From Gilvimarinus gilvus (GTDB taxonomy: Bacteria; Pseudomonadota; Gammaproteobacteria; Pseudomonadales; Cellvibrionaceae), in contig NZ_JAULRU010000418.1 in the NCBI RefSeq assembly GCF_030518155.1, forward strand, positions 186,001-250,000: a stretch of 64,000 nt of DNA, given 5' to 3'. Positions 10,256 through 22,729 of the stretch are shown here, piece after piece; position 1 is the stretch's first letter; each line of letters begins with the position of its first letter. The notes below the pieces were generated by a model. It was given only the letters and a program-made list of their open reading frames with translations, did no database searches and was not told where the DNA came from. The position numbers and the translations under genes were made by a program.

Positions 10256-10286
10256 ACAAAAAAGGCGCATCCGGGATGCGCCTTTC
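10256..10286 (-). terminator. Intrinsic terminator after hupB
   Basis: AAAGGCGCAT and ATGCGCCTTT form a perfect hairpin with a five-base loop, and on the minus strand it is followed by six T. It lies 50 bases past the hupB stop and 50 bases ahead of the ppiD start, so it limits read-through from hupB. Confidence 0.8.
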
Positions 10287-10335
10287 GTTCATCGCATGGG
10301 GTAAGCCATCGATGACTTTTGCAAGCTAAGAGGGC

Positions 10336-10608
10336 TTAGTTTACGGCGTCTTTCAGCGCCTTACCAGCTTTAAAGCTTGGCACATTGGCCGCTGCAATTT
10401 GAATCTCAGCACCAGTTTGTGGATTGCGTCCGGTACGGGCGGCGCGTTCTTTTACAGAGAAAGTACCAAAACCAACGAGTACTACTTGGTCCCCTTTCTT
10501 CAAAGAATCGGTGATACCGTCGACAACGGCGTCCAGTGCACGTCCAGCAGCAGCTTTGGATATATCCGCAGATGCGGCGATGGCTTCGATCAGCTCAGTT
10601 TTGTTCAC
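10336..10608 (-). CDS. hupB: DNA-binding protein HU-beta
   Basis: 90 residues starting [20 protein letters not shown] (GTG start), with the HU core [21 protein letters not shown] whose arm carries the conserved RxGRNPxTG motif that inserts into the DNA minor groove. The GTG at 10608 follows an AAGGGG box by six bases; longer in-frame readings are non-coding leader. HU is a nucleoid protein that bends DNA. Lon-hupB-ppiD is the standard order in this group. Confidence 0.95.
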   Translation of the reverse strand: MNKTELIEAIAASADISKAAAGRALDAVVDGITDSLKKGDQVVLVGFGTFSVKERAARTGRNPQTGAEIQIAAANVPSFKAGKALKDAVN

Positions 10609-10996
10609 GTTTAACCCCTTAAAAATAGATTTACCAGAACACGTTTTATAGTTGTGCAGTGTTTTTATTGATTCGGTGACATCAACGGCCAACCTTGCGA
10701 GGTCCAGCACCACCACTCACTATTGAACTGCGATTTATACCAAGCGGCTGGTTGCGGGTCAAGGCTGGCGTGACTAAATACTGAATTGGATTCGCTTTTG
10801 GATAGTAAATGTACGATCAAGCGCAACCCCAGTGTTGCCGCCGCTGTTACGGTAACACATGCCGGTAACAAATCACCCTAAAAATGAGTAACAGCTCGGC
10901 GCAGTTGACAGCAAAAATATGGATTGATCAACCCACAGGTAATTTAATTCGGGCCACGGACTCGTGATGATCTATCCGAGTGTGACCCGCCTTACT
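10609..10996. other. Non-coding region between lon and hupB
   Basis: 388 bases without a supportable gene. It must hold the hupB promoter and leader. A minus-strand TATAAA lies about 40 bases before the GTG, but no convincing -35 box at correct spacing was found. Near 10845-10870 the plus strand has TGTTACGGTAACA (a small palindrome) followed by another GGTAACA 13 bases on; its meaning is unknown. No intrinsic terminator for lon is evident. Confidence 0.5.
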
Positions 10997-13411
10997 TTAA
11001 TGTGTGTTGATTCTGGCCGCAGCATCTTCAGCTTTAGAGTTTTTTTCCAGTGCCTGAAACTCTTCATCAGTCAGTGGTTTGGGTGTATGTTGCAGGGCAA
11101 CCTCTAAAACCTCATCTACCCAGCGTACCGGGCGAATATCCAGATCGGCCCGAATGTTTTCCGGAATTTCTTTCAGGTCGCGCTCATTGTCTGCAGGGAT
11201 TAGCACCGTTTTTATACCCCCACGGTGTGCAGCCAACAGCTTCTCCTTAAGCCCGCCAATTTTTAATACCTCACCACGCAACGTGATTTCACCCGTCATA
11301 GCGACTTCAGCTTTCACTGGAATACCGGTCAACACAGACACCAATGCCGTGCACATGGCAATACCGGCACTGGGACCATCTTTTGGGGTCGCACCTTCGG
11401 GCACATGAATATGAACATCAACCTGCTCGTGATAATCAGGTGCAATACCAAGCACTTGCGCGCGGGATCGAACGACGGTCAATGCCGCCTGAATTGATTC
11501 CTGCATAACATCGCCCAGTGAACCGGTCTTTACGATCCGCCCTTTACCTTTAACCGCGGACGATTCGATGGTGAGCAGCTCGCCCCCTACCTGGGTCCAT
11601 GCAAGCCCTGTCACTTGACCTATTTGATCGTCATTCTCTGCCCGACCAAAGTCAAATTTTCGCACGCCGAGAAGATCCTCTAACTGTTCCGGTCCGATAT
11701 TATCGGTTGCGGTTGTTTTATTGCGTATATGCTTGGTTACAACCTTGCGTGAGAGCTTGGCTATTTCGCGGTCAAGTCCTCGCACACCCGCCTCACGCGA
11801 GTAGTATCGAATAATATCCCGGATGGCATCATCATCCAGTGCAAGCTCAGATTCTTTCAGTCCGTTCGCCTTTATTTGCTTTGGAATCAAATACTTGCGC
11901 GCAATATTAACTTTTTCGTCCTCAGTGTAACCCGGAATTCTAATGACCTCCAAACGATCCAACAAAGGACCGGGTATGTTCATCGAATTTGAGGTACAAA
12001 CGAACATTACATCGGATAGGTCATAATCCACTTCGAGATAGTGGTCGTTAAAATTTTTGTTCTGTTCCGGATCGAGGACCTCAAGCAACGCACTGGCAGG
12101 ATCACCGCGATTATCCATGCCCATTTTGTCGACTTCATCAAGTAAAAACAGTGGGTTTTTTACTCCAGCCTTGGCCATCTTTTGCACGAGTTTACCGGGC
12201 AGCGAACCGATATAGGTACGCCGGTGTCCGCGAATTTCGGCCTCATCGCGCACCCCGCCCAACGCCATGCGAACAAATTTGCGGTTCGTGGCTCGTGCGA
12301 TGGACTCCCCCAAAGATGTTTTACCGACACCCGGAGGGCCGACCAAACACAGAATGGGACCGCGCACTTTTTTAACGCGTTTTTGTACCGCCAGGTACTC
12401 CAGAATACGTTCTTTTACCTCTTCAAGGCCATAGTGGTCTTTTTCGAGAACCTTTTCAGCTCTTTCGAGGTCATGACGGACTTTGCTCCGTTTCTTCCAG
12501 GGCACCTTGACCATCCAGTCGATATAGGCGCGCAAAACCGATGCCTCTGCTGACATCGGTGACATCATTTTCAGCTTTGCGAGCTCGGCCTGCGTTTTTT
12601 CCATCGCCTCTTCGGGCATACCACAGTCCGCAATTTTCTGCTCGAGCTCGTCAATCTCATTGACCTCTTCGCCCATATCGCCGAGTTCTTTTTGAATGGC
12701 TTTCATTTGCTCATTCAGGTAGTACTCGCGCTGGCTTTTTTCCATTTGCTTTTTAACGCGGCCACGAATCTTTTTCTCAACTTGCAGGAGGTCCATTTGA
12801 CCATCCATCAAGCCCAGCAACGTCTGGATCCGCTCGCGGATACTGGTCAGCTCCAGAACGGCCTGCTTCTGATCCAATTCCAGCGCCATATGAGCGGCAA
12901 TGGTATCGGCAAGCCGACCAGGTTCATCAATCCCGCTGAGCGAGCTCATCACCTCAGAGGCAACTTTACGCGACAGACTGACGTACTGTTCAAACTGGTC
13001 TCTGGCTGATTTTACGAGCTTCTCGGCCTCTTCGTCTTCAATCTGCTCCTCTTCGAACACCCGAACGGCCACTCGATAGTGACCATCGACTTCGTCGCTA
13101 CTTTCGATAAAGACGCGCTCCCCGCCTTCTACCAACACTTTTACCGTACCGTCAGGTAACTTCAGCAGCTGGAGAATCGTTGCCAGAGTGCCAATTTCGT
13201 AGAGGTCATCAGCTCTGGGGTCGTCATCCGCAGGGTTCTTTTGCGCCACCAATACAATTTGCTTGTCGGCGCGCATCGCACTCTCAAGAGCCTCTATCGA
13301 CTTCTGACGGCCGACAAATAGGGGAATGACCATATGGGGATACACGACTACATCGCGCAATGGGAGAAGCGGTAAATCTGTATTCATTAAATCTTGCTCG
13401 TCTTGTTGCAT
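10997..13411 (-). CDS. lon: ATP-dependent protease Lon
   Basis: 804 residues, the usual length of LonA. N-terminal substrate-binding domain (LPLLPLRDVVVYPHMVIPLFVGR), AAA+ module with Walker A GPPGVGKT and Walker B FLLDEVDK, and C-terminal protease domain with catalytic Ser in PKDGPSAGIAM and Lys in KIGGLKEKLLAAHRGG. It degrades misfolded and regulatory proteins in the cytoplasm. The ATG at 13411 follows an AGGGG box by seven bases. A heat-shock-type promoter candidate lies about 50-80 bases upstream. Confidence 0.98.
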   Translation of the reverse strand: MQQDEQDLMNTDLPLLPLRDVVVYPHMVIPLFVGRQKSIEALESAMRADKQIVLVAQKNPADDDPRADDLYEIGTLATILQLLKLPDGTVKVLVEGGERVFIESSDEVDGHYRVAVRVFEEEQIEDEEAEKLVKSARDQFEQYVSLSRKVASEVMSSLSGIDEPGRLADTIAAHMALELDQKQAVLELTSIRERIQTLLGLMDGQMDLLQVEKKIRGRVKKQMEKSQREYYLNEQMKAIQKELGDMGEEVNEIDELEQKIADCGMPEEAMEKTQAELAKLKMMSPMSAEASVLRAYIDWMVKVPWKKRSKVRHDLERAEKVLEKDHYGLEEVKERILEYLAVQKRVKKVRGPILCLVGPPGVGKTSLGESIARATNRKFVRMALGGVRDEAEIRGHRRTYIGSLPGKLVQKMAKAGVKNPLFLLDEVDKMGMDNRGDPASALLEVLDPEQNKNFNDHYLEVDYDLSDVMFVCTSNSMNIPGPLLDRLEVIRIPGYTEDEKVNIARKYLIPKQIKANGLKESELALDDDAIRDIIRYYSREAGVRGLDREIAKLSRKVVTKHIRNKTTATDNIGPEQLEDLLGVRKFDFGRAENDDQIGQVTGLAWTQVGGELLTIESSAVKGKGRIVKTGSLGDVMQESIQAALTVVRSRAQVLGIAPDYHEQVDVHIHVPEGATPKDGPSAGIAMCTALVSVLTGIPVKAEVAMTGEITLRGEVLKIGGLKEKLLAAHRGGIKTVLIPADNERDLKEIPENIRADLDIRPVRWVDEVLEVALQHTPKPLTDEEFQALEKNSKAEDAAARINTH

Positions 13412-13462
13412 GTGTGACCCCTCTCAGGTCATGGGTGTCGGCGACACCGCCCGATACTGTTA

Positions 13463-13491
13463 GATTGGGGACTGTCTTAAGAAATTACAAG
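13463..13491 (-). promoter_or_regulatory. Candidate sigma-32 (heat-shock) promoter of lon
   Basis: On the minus strand CTTGTAA (13485-13491) is separated by 14 bases from CCCCAATCT (start at 13470). This resembles the RpoH consensus CTTGAAA-N13/17-CCCCATNT with two deviations. It lies between the clpX terminator and the lon ATG and would give a leader of about 45 bases. Lon is a sigma-32 gene in other gammaproteobacteria, which supports the reading. Confidence 0.55.
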
Positions 13492-13511
13492 ATAGTCACA
13501 TTAAAAAACGC

Positions 13512-13537
13512 AAAAAGGGTGCCAGAGGCACCCTTTT
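13512..13537 (-). terminator. Intrinsic terminator after clpX
   Basis: AAAAGGGTGCC and GGCACCCTTTT are perfectly complementary around a three-base loop, followed on the minus strand by TTTGCG and more T. It separates the clpX transcript from lon, so lon has its own promoter. Confidence 0.85.
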
Positions 13538-13559
13538 CATCAGCAAAAGCCAGAAAGTA

Positions 13560-14858
13560 TCAGTCTTCTTTAGCAACTTTACTCTGCGCGGGCTCAGCAT
13601 TTTCATAGACGAGAATCGGGTCGGACTCGCCTTTAACGACGGTGTCATCCACCACCACTTTTTTGACGTTTTCCTCGGATGGGATTTTATACATGGTATC
13701 AAGCAACATGGATTCCATGATTGAGCGTAACCCCCTGGCTCCGGTTTTGCGCTCCATAGCCTTCTGCGCTACCGCTTCGAGGGCATCCCGGCGGAAATCA
13801 AGTTCCACACCTTCCATATCAAACAAACGCTGATACTGCTTGGTTAAGGCGTTTTTAGGCTCTGCAAGAATTTCGACCAATGCATCCTGATCGAGCTCGT
13901 CGAGCGTAGCGATAACCGGCAGGCGCCCAACAAATTCGGGGATCAAGCCGTAACGTACCAAGTCTTCCGGCTCAAGCTCATGCAACGTGTCGCCAAAGCT
14001 CTTATCTTCTTCCTTACTTTTTACTTGCGCCGAAAAGCCTATACCGCCTTTTTCTGAGCGCTCGCGAATAACTTTATCAAGCCCCGCAAAAGCGCCACCG
14101 CAGATAAACAGAATATTCTTGGTGTCAACTTGTAAAAATTCTTGTTGTGGGTGCTTGCGCCCGCCCTGAGGCGGTACCGAGGCAACCGTTCCCTCAATAA
14201 GCTTAAGTAAGGCCTGCTGCACACCCTCACCCGATACATCCCGGGTAATTGAAGGATTGTCGGATTTGCGCGAGATTTTGTCGATTTCGTCAATATAAAC
14301 AATACCCTGCTGCGCTTTCTCGACGTCGTAGTCGCACTTTTGCAGTAACTTTTGGATAATGTTTTCAACGTCTTCACCCACATAACCTGCTTCGGTGAGT
14401 GTGGTGGCGTCGGCAATGGTAAAGGGCACGTTAAGCAGGCGAGCGAGTGTTTCCGCCAACAGCGTTTTACCGCTACCGGTGGGACCTACCAGCAATATAT
14501 TGCTTTTACCCAGCTCTACCGCTTCTTTATCCTTGCTTTTGTTGCCCACGCGCAGGCGCTTGTAGTGGTTGTATACCGCAACCGCCAGTACCTTTTTGGC
14601 CCTTTTTTGGCCGATAACGTACTGATCCAATATGCCTGATATTTCAGCAGGCACAGGCAACTTGTCCGACTGGCCTTCGGTGGCACTTTCCTGTATCTCT
14701 TCGCGAATTATGTCGTTACACAGATCAACGCACTCATCGCAAATAAACACCGAGGGGCCCGCAATCAGTTTGCGCACCTCGTGCTGGCTTTTACCGCAAA
14801 ACGAGCAATACAGTAGCTTGCCGTTTTTTTCGCCGTTATCTCCGGTGTGATCGGTCAT
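13560..14858 (-). CDS. clpX: ClpX ATPase subunit of the ClpXP protease
   Basis: 432 residues. An N-terminal C4 zinc domain (C18, C21, C40, C43) that dimerises and recognises adaptors is followed by an AAA+ ATPase with Walker A GPTGSGKT, Walker B VYIDEIDK and the sensor-2 GAR motif (KTGARGLRS). ClpX unfolds tagged proteins (SsrA tags among others) and feeds them to ClpP. The ATG at 14858 (MTDHTGDNG) has a GGAG box eight or nine bases upstream; an in-frame TTG five codons earlier is less likely. It lies about 100 bases after clpP. Confidence 0.97.
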   Translation of the reverse strand: MTDHTGDNGEKNGKLLYCSFCGKSQHEVRKLIAGPSVFICDECVDLCNDIIREEIQESATEGQSDKLPVPAEISGILDQYVIGQKRAKKVLAVAVYNHYKRLRVGNKSKDKEAVELGKSNILLVGPTGSGKTLLAETLARLLNVPFTIADATTLTEAGYVGEDVENIIQKLLQKCDYDVEKAQQGIVYIDEIDKISRKSDNPSITRDVSGEGVQQALLKLIEGTVASVPPQGGRKHPQQEFLQVDTKNILFICGGAFAGLDKVIRERSEKGGIGFSAQVKSKEEDKSFGDTLHELEPEDLVRYGLIPEFVGRLPVIATLDELDQDALVEILAEPKNALTKQYQRLFDMEGVELDFRRDALEAVAQKAMERKTGARGLRSIMESMLLDTMYKIPSEENVKKVVVDDTVVKGESDPILVYENAEPAQSKVAKED

Positions 14859-14959
14859 TAAACCCACTCCCAATTCTTCTCTCAGAGTTAAAGATGACCC
14901 CTTTAACCCAATTTTTCAAGCCCCGTTTGTAACTTGTACGAGGCCATGCTCTCAATAGA

Positions 14960-15595
14960 TTAAGACTCAGTTCGTGTTTGCACCACTGAATCGACGATTC
15001 CGTACTCCTTGGCCTCGTCAGCTGACATAAATTTGTCACGCTCTGTATCCAGCTCTACCTGCTCTAGAGATTGGCCCGTGTGATTGGCCAGCAATTCGTT
15101 AAGGCGGCGGCGAATCTTCAGTATTTCCTGCGCGTGAATATTAATATCAGAGGCTTGTCCCTGCGCACCACCGCTCGGTTGGTGAATCATAACCCGCGAA
15201 TTTGGCAGGCAGTGGCGCTTGCCTTCGGCGCCCGAAGCGAGCAGGAACGCGCCCATAGAACAGGCCTGGCCCATGCACATGGTGCTAACATCTGGCTTAA
15301 TAAACTGCATGGTGTCGTAGATTGACATACCTGCCGTGACCGAACCACCCGGTGAATTAATGTACAAATGAATGTCTTTGTCAGGGTTTTCCGCCTCCAA
15401 AAACAACAACTGAGCACACACCAGGTTCGCCATATGGTCTTCTACCTGACCGGTCAAGAAGATCACGCGCTCTTTTAATAGCCGGGAATAAATATCGTAA
15501 GAGCGTTCTCCGCGAGCGGTTTGCTCAACTACGATGGGCACCAGGCCGCTGGCGGTGATTTCCTGCGACTTGCGATCTTCAAACTGATAGGACAT
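14960..15595 (-). CDS. clpP: ClpP proteolytic subunit
   Basis: 211 residues, a serine protease of the ClpP family. The catalytic triad is visible as S113 (GQACSMGAF), H138 (MIHQPSGG) and D187 (ERDKFMSA). Tetradecamers of ClpP form the chamber into which ClpX or ClpA thread substrates. It sits between tig and clpX as in pseudomonads. Confidence 0.97.
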   Translation of the reverse strand: MSYQFEDRKSQEITASGLVPIVVEQTARGERSYDIYSRLLKERVIFLTGQVEDHMANLVCAQLLFLEAENPDKDIHLYINSPGGSVTAGMSIYDTMQFIKPDVSTMCMGQACSMGAFLLASGAEGKRHCLPNSRVMIHQPSGGAQGQASDINIHAQEILKIRRRLNELLANHTGQSLEQVELDTERDKFMSADEAKEYGIVDSVVQTRTES

Positions 15596-15656
15596 TGGTT
15601 ACACACCCTTTTTTCATACATTCAAAAGACGATCCGATTGTCTTCGGACTACGTGT

Positions 15657-15664
15657 TAATGGGG
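15657..15664 (-). promoter_or_regulatory. Possible sigma-32 -10 element upstream of clpP
   Basis: The minus strand reads CCCCATTA about 60 bases before the clpP ATG, a good match to the sigma-32 -10 element CCCCATNT. No good CTTGAAA-like -35 is found at the right distance, so this is only a weak candidate. Confidence 0.25.
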
Positions 15665-15722
15665 AGCTTAACCTGTGCTGAGAGGATTGGCCAGAGGTGG
15701 CAACAAATTGGCGGGAGAAGTG

Positions 15723-15746
15723 GCCGCGAAACAAACGTTTCGCGGC
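15723..15746. repeat. Perfect inverted repeat between tig and clpP
   Basis: GCCGCGAAAC and GTTTCGCGGC are perfect 10-base arms around a four-base loop, 18 bases after the tig stop. For the minus-strand tig transcript the hairpin is not followed by a T run (the T run is on the other side), so it is not a standard tig terminator. It could be a processing site, a pause signal or a poor terminator. Confidence 0.6.
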
Positions 15747-15764
15747 ATTTTTGCTCAAAAAGCC

Positions 15765-17081
15765 TTATTTTTCAGCCTTTTGAGGCTGCATAATTTCATC
15801 GTAAGTGGCCGTCTCTTCTTTGACGTCCGCTTTTGCGAGGATATGCTCTACCACTTGATCTTCTAATACGGCCGACTCAACACCGGCAAGCAGCTCACGC
15901 TGACTGTAGTAGTACTCTACCACCTCGGCTGGGTCTTCATAGGTTGTGGCGATTTCTTCCACCATCTTCTTGACAGCTTTTGCATCCGCTTTCAGTTGCG
16001 CCGATTTAACGACCTCACCGACGATCAGGCCCAGCGAAACGCGACGCTTGGCGTCTTCTTCAAACATGCTGTCCGGCAGCAAAGATTTGGCGTCAAAGCC
16101 TTCTGGCTGCTGACCAAAACGCTGCATCATTTGATTGCGAAGCACGTTTACTTCGTTGGCAACCAGCGCCTTAGGCAGATCAACCTCGTGGGACTCAATC
16201 AGCTTGTCCATCACCTGAGATTTCACTTTCGCTTTCAGAGCGTTTTTCAGTTCGCGCTCCATGTTGGCCTTAACTTCTTTCTGGAAGGCTTTAATGCCGC
16301 CTTTCTCCAGACCGTACTGCTGGAAGAACGCCTTTTTCAGCTCTGGCAACGTCTGCTCAGCAACGGAATTTACCTTGATCAAGAACTCAGCTTCAGCGCC
16401 TTTGAGCTCGTCAGACTGATAGTCCTCCGGGAAGGTAACCTTAATGGTCTTTTCTTCGCCCGCCTTCATTCCGACAATACCAGCCTCAAAGCCTGGAATC
16501 ATTGAATTGGACCCGAGCACCAGGTTGTGACCACTGGCCTTGCCGCCGTCAAATTCAACGCCATCTTTAGTGCCGGTGAAATCGATATTCACCTGATCAC
16601 CATCGGCACTCGCGCGCTCAACCTGCTCCCAAGTTGCGGCTTGCTTGCGCAATATTTCGATCATGTTGTCGATGTCTTCATCGGTAATAACAGCTGTATA
16701 CCGAGTTACATCAAAACCTTCGATATTTTTCAGCTCTACCTCTGGGTACACCTCAAATGTGGCGACAAACTCCAGATCTTTACCTTCAGACAACTCTTTT
16801 GGCTGAATGCTAGGTTGGCCAGCAGGCTTAACATCTTCTTTACGCGCGGCTTCATAGAAGGAGCGGCTGATCAGCTCGCCGACTACTTCCTGACGAACGC
16901 CTGCACCATAACGCTGCTTGACCACTTTCATCGGAACCTTGCCCTTGCGGAAACCGTTCAGACGGATGTTTTTAGCGGCCTCTTTCAAGCGCTTTTCAAT
17001 TTCGCCTTCAACAGTATCAGCGGGAACGCCGATCGTCAGGCGACGCTCTAAGCCAGAAGTCGTTTCGATTGAAACCTGCAT
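15765..17081 (-). CDS. tig: Trigger factor chaperone
   Basis: 438 residues. The N-terminal ribosome-binding domain holds the signature GFRKGKVP; a FKBP-type isomerase domain (about 150-245, starting near GDQVNIDFTGTKDGVEFDGG) and the C-terminal arm domain follow. It binds nascent chains at the ribosomal exit tunnel. The ATG at 17081 (MQVSIETTSGLERRL) has a GAGG box five bases upstream, and the upstream in-frame extension has no family similarity. First gene of the tig-clpP-clpX-lon series. Confidence 0.97.
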   Translation of the reverse strand: MQVSIETTSGLERRLTIGVPADTVEGEIEKRLKEAAKNIRLNGFRKGKVPMKVVKQRYGAGVRQEVVGELISRSFYEAARKEDVKPAGQPSIQPKELSEGKDLEFVATFEVYPEVELKNIEGFDVTRYTAVITDEDIDNMIEILRKQAATWEQVERASADGDQVNIDFTGTKDGVEFDGGKASGHNLVLGSNSMIPGFEAGIVGMKAGEEKTIKVTFPEDYQSDELKGAEAEFLIKVNSVAEQTLPELKKAFFQQYGLEKGGIKAFQKEVKANMERELKNALKAKVKSQVMDKLIESHEVDLPKALVANEVNVLRNQMMQRFGQQPEGFDAKSLLPDSMFEEDAKRRVSLGLIVGEVVKSAQLKADAKAVKKMVEEIATTYEDPAEVVEYYYSQRELLAGVESAVLEDQVVEHILAKADVKEETATYDEIMQPQKAEK

Positions 17082-17166
17082 AGTGTCCTCATGAATTACA
17101 TCGATGCGTCGGCATCGGTTTGTGACATCGTTCCCCGTACGGGAGAACAACGCCCTCGCTAATTAA

Positions 17167-17251
<85 letters not shown>

Positions 17252-17387
17252 AGAGCCATAATAGGCCTTACGTGCACTCAGCTTTTCAACTCCTTGATTT
17301 TTAATGATATTTCTCAATAATCAAGTAGCTGGATGCGAGAAGGGTGCAGATTTTGCCACACTCCACCCTTCGGTTCAACAAACCTTT

Positions 17388-18731
17388 TTAAGAAATCTTT
17401 GATTTAGGTGCCGCAATAAGCGCAACCGCGCCTTTTTCGAGCTTTAAAACCTGGTCTGGGCGCGCAAGTGCGGGGCACAAAACCGCCTGCTCCGCCGTTA
17501 AAACACGCCCTCGAAGGCTGACCCCTCCCGTTATCGCCATCACCAACCGATAAGCGGAGAGCTTTGCCAGAGACATTTCACTGTGCTTGTGCGCCCTCAG
17601 GCGCCAAACGGCAAAATCATCAAAGTCGACCACCTGCTGACACAAAATCCCCGCAACAGCTTCCTCGCCCTCGTCCAATGCCGGCATTTCGGCGTCAAGA
17701 ACGACTTTTTCCAGCGCCTCCCGGGTATCCCAATGCGGCTGAGTCAGCACTTTTTGCGCAAACGCGAGGATCTTGCGCTCATACACCGGCGTTTGAAACT
17801 CCACCGTGCGCACACCGTGCTGTAAGGAATGAGGGGTATAACAAGGAACCTTCACTACATCGCCAATTTTTAACGGCAACACTTTGGAGAAGCTCTCCAT
17901 TGTGTGCCGCAGGCTCTCCTCCTGGGCCAGTAATTTGGCATCGATTTGCTGCAACCAGGCTATTTGCGTTGAGGGTGGCACAGGTTCATTCACATCAATG
18001 CCTACCCCCAATTTGATCGTATCTATACGAGCGTCGATATCCCTGCGAACGGCCTCGTACCTTGCAACAGCCTGCTCAAACGCATCTTTAAAAGCCTGAT
18101 CGCTGCCATATTGGGCTCTTAGCTGGTCAGAAAAACCGAAGCGAATACCGCCGATGCCATCGGGCCAGGCGCGCTGGTCAACATGCGTGACAACATAAAC
18201 TTCTTGCTTGCGCTCGTGCATTTCAAAGTAAAGGTCGCCAAAGACTTCGTCCGCCAAAGGATCCAACACCTTAAGTAAAATCATAGCTTCAGGGTTGCCG
18301 TCTGCGTATGCGCCGGGCATCACTTCAAGCAACCATGGCAACGGAATACTTCGATCGGTGGTGCCTACCCCAGATTGACCACGCACCTCCATCCCGGTGT
18401 ACCAAATTTCGCGGCCCCACGGTTTTAATATCACCACAGGCACCAAGCTTATGGCACAACCGAGCTCCAGGACGGGCACCGCCAGCGTATCAGCGAGGGA
18501 ATGTAGGCAACCGGAATCAGACCACTCGTCAAGGGTATGACGCGCTTCGGGACAATCTGCGGACAGCACAAGTTCAGCGTTAGTCGGATCGCATACCGCC
18601 AATAACACTTTGGTCGGCGCCTCATCCAAGTAGAAGGCGCGATGGGAAAAACTGAAAGCCGACAAGGATCCGCTTCCTGCCAAAAGATTCTGCAGGTGCT
18701 GCTCGGGTTTACTCACTGACCGGATCTGCAA
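17388..18731 (-). CDS. Cupin protein resembling type I phosphomannose isomerase
   Basis: 447 residues, not confidently assigned. The motifs KPWGREIWYTG (about 103-113) and CYTPHSLQHGVRTVEFQTP (about 296-314) recall the metal-site cupin of class I mannose-6-phosphate isomerases, and the C-terminus looks like another small beta domain. Most other PMI signatures are not obvious, so the substrate is unknown. The TTG start at 18731 has an AGGAG box seven bases before it; no ATG is available nearby. It lies 68 bases after fadA and may be the last gene of the fad cluster. Function in sugar metabolism is only suggested by fold similarity. Confidence 0.55.
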   Translation of the reverse strand: MQIRSVSKPEQHLQNLLAGSGSLSAFSFSHRAFYLDEAPTKVLLAVCDPTNAELVLSADCPEARHTLDEWSDSGCLHSLADTLAVPVLELGCAISLVPVVILKPWGREIWYTGMEVRGQSGVGTTDRSIPLPWLLEVMPGAYADGNPEAMILLKVLDPLADEVFGDLYFEMHERKQEVYVVTHVDQRAWPDGIGGIRFGFSDQLRAQYGSDQAFKDAFEQAVARYEAVRRDIDARIDTIKLGVGIDVNEPVPPSTQIAWLQQIDAKLLAQEESLRHTMESFSKVLPLKIGDVVKVPCYTPHSLQHGVRTVEFQTPVYERKILAFAQKVLTQPHWDTREALEKVVLDAEMPALDEGEEAVAGILCQQVVDFDDFAVWRLRAHKHSEMSLAKLSAYRLVMAITGGVSLRGRVLTAEQAVLCPALARPDQVLKLEKGAVALIAAPKSKIS

Positions 18732-18799
18732 GAGATCACTCCTGGCTGGAAAATAAGGAGGAGAATTTTAACAGATACTTTCCGAGACCCAAATCAACT

Positions 18800-22136
<3,337 letters not shown>

Positions 22137-22153
22137 ACGCAACCTCTGTAATC

Positions 22154-22717
22154 TTATTCGGGTCCAGGTGAAGCAACAATAATTTCTGCCGGTTCGGTTA
22201 GTGACTCGTTGCAGGCACGAAAAGGCGTATACGCCTGCAAATAAAAGCCTTCGCCAGCCTTCATTTTTCGCACATTCGATCCAGCTGATAGTAGTATATT
22301 GCCCGAAAAAATCCACCCAGCCTGGTCAAAAAAGCCCGTGAGCGGCGCATCACCGGTACTGGAATTCGGCCTAAAATAGAAACGCTTGAAAGTAATTGAT
22401 CGCCCGGGTAAGTGTTCGCCAATAATCTGCATATAGCCATACGGTTTCTCATGCTTCTGCATATCCGTTTCGGCATAGAAAACCTCTTCTCCCAAGCCTT
22501 CACCACAGGCAAAAAAATGCGACAAAGACATGGGTATGCCAGACAGAACCTTTTCCAAGGATTGTACGCTTGGGCTAACCTGGCCTTGCTCAATCATTGA
22601 GATACTGCTGTTAGTAACCCCTGCACGCTTGGCCAATTCCCGCTGAGAGAGGCCATTCGCCTCGCGAATCGCTTTTAGCTTAATCCCAAGCGCAACGCCC
22701 GACTCAGTCACTGCCAT
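22154..22717 (-). CDS. XRE-family transcriptional regulator with cupin domain
   Basis: 187 residues. Residues 8-66 form a helix-turn-helix of the XRE/Cro type (LKAIREANGLSQRELAKRAG, VTNSSISMIEQGQVSPSVQSLEKVL); residues 110-185 form a small cupin sensor domain, the PuuR-like architecture. Such proteins often repress catabolic genes until a small ligand binds the cupin. It is tightly packed between maeA (12-base gap) and fadB (17-base gap), so it probably controls this same cluster. The ATG at 22717 has a strong GGAGG box. Ligand unknown. Confidence 0.88.
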   Translation of the reverse strand: MAVTESGVALGIKLKAIREANGLSQRELAKRAGVTNSSISMIEQGQVSPSVQSLEKVLSGIPMSLSHFFACGEGLGEEVFYAETDMQKHEKPYGYMQIIGEHLPGRSITFKRFYFRPNSSTGDAPLTGFFDQAGWIFSGNILLSAGSNVRKMKAGEGFYLQAYTPFRACNESLTEPAEIIVASPGPE

Positions 22718-22729
22718 GTCGACCTCCGT

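Noticed and set aside
10845-10870. TGTTACGGTAACA palindrome with a nearby GGTAACA repeat
   Set aside because: Too short to call an operator without a second instance or a nearby promoter.
22137-22316. N-terminal extension of fadB by 60 residues
   Set aside because: It overlaps the XRE regulator gene in another frame, while the ATG at 22136 has a good ribosome site and gives normal FadB length.
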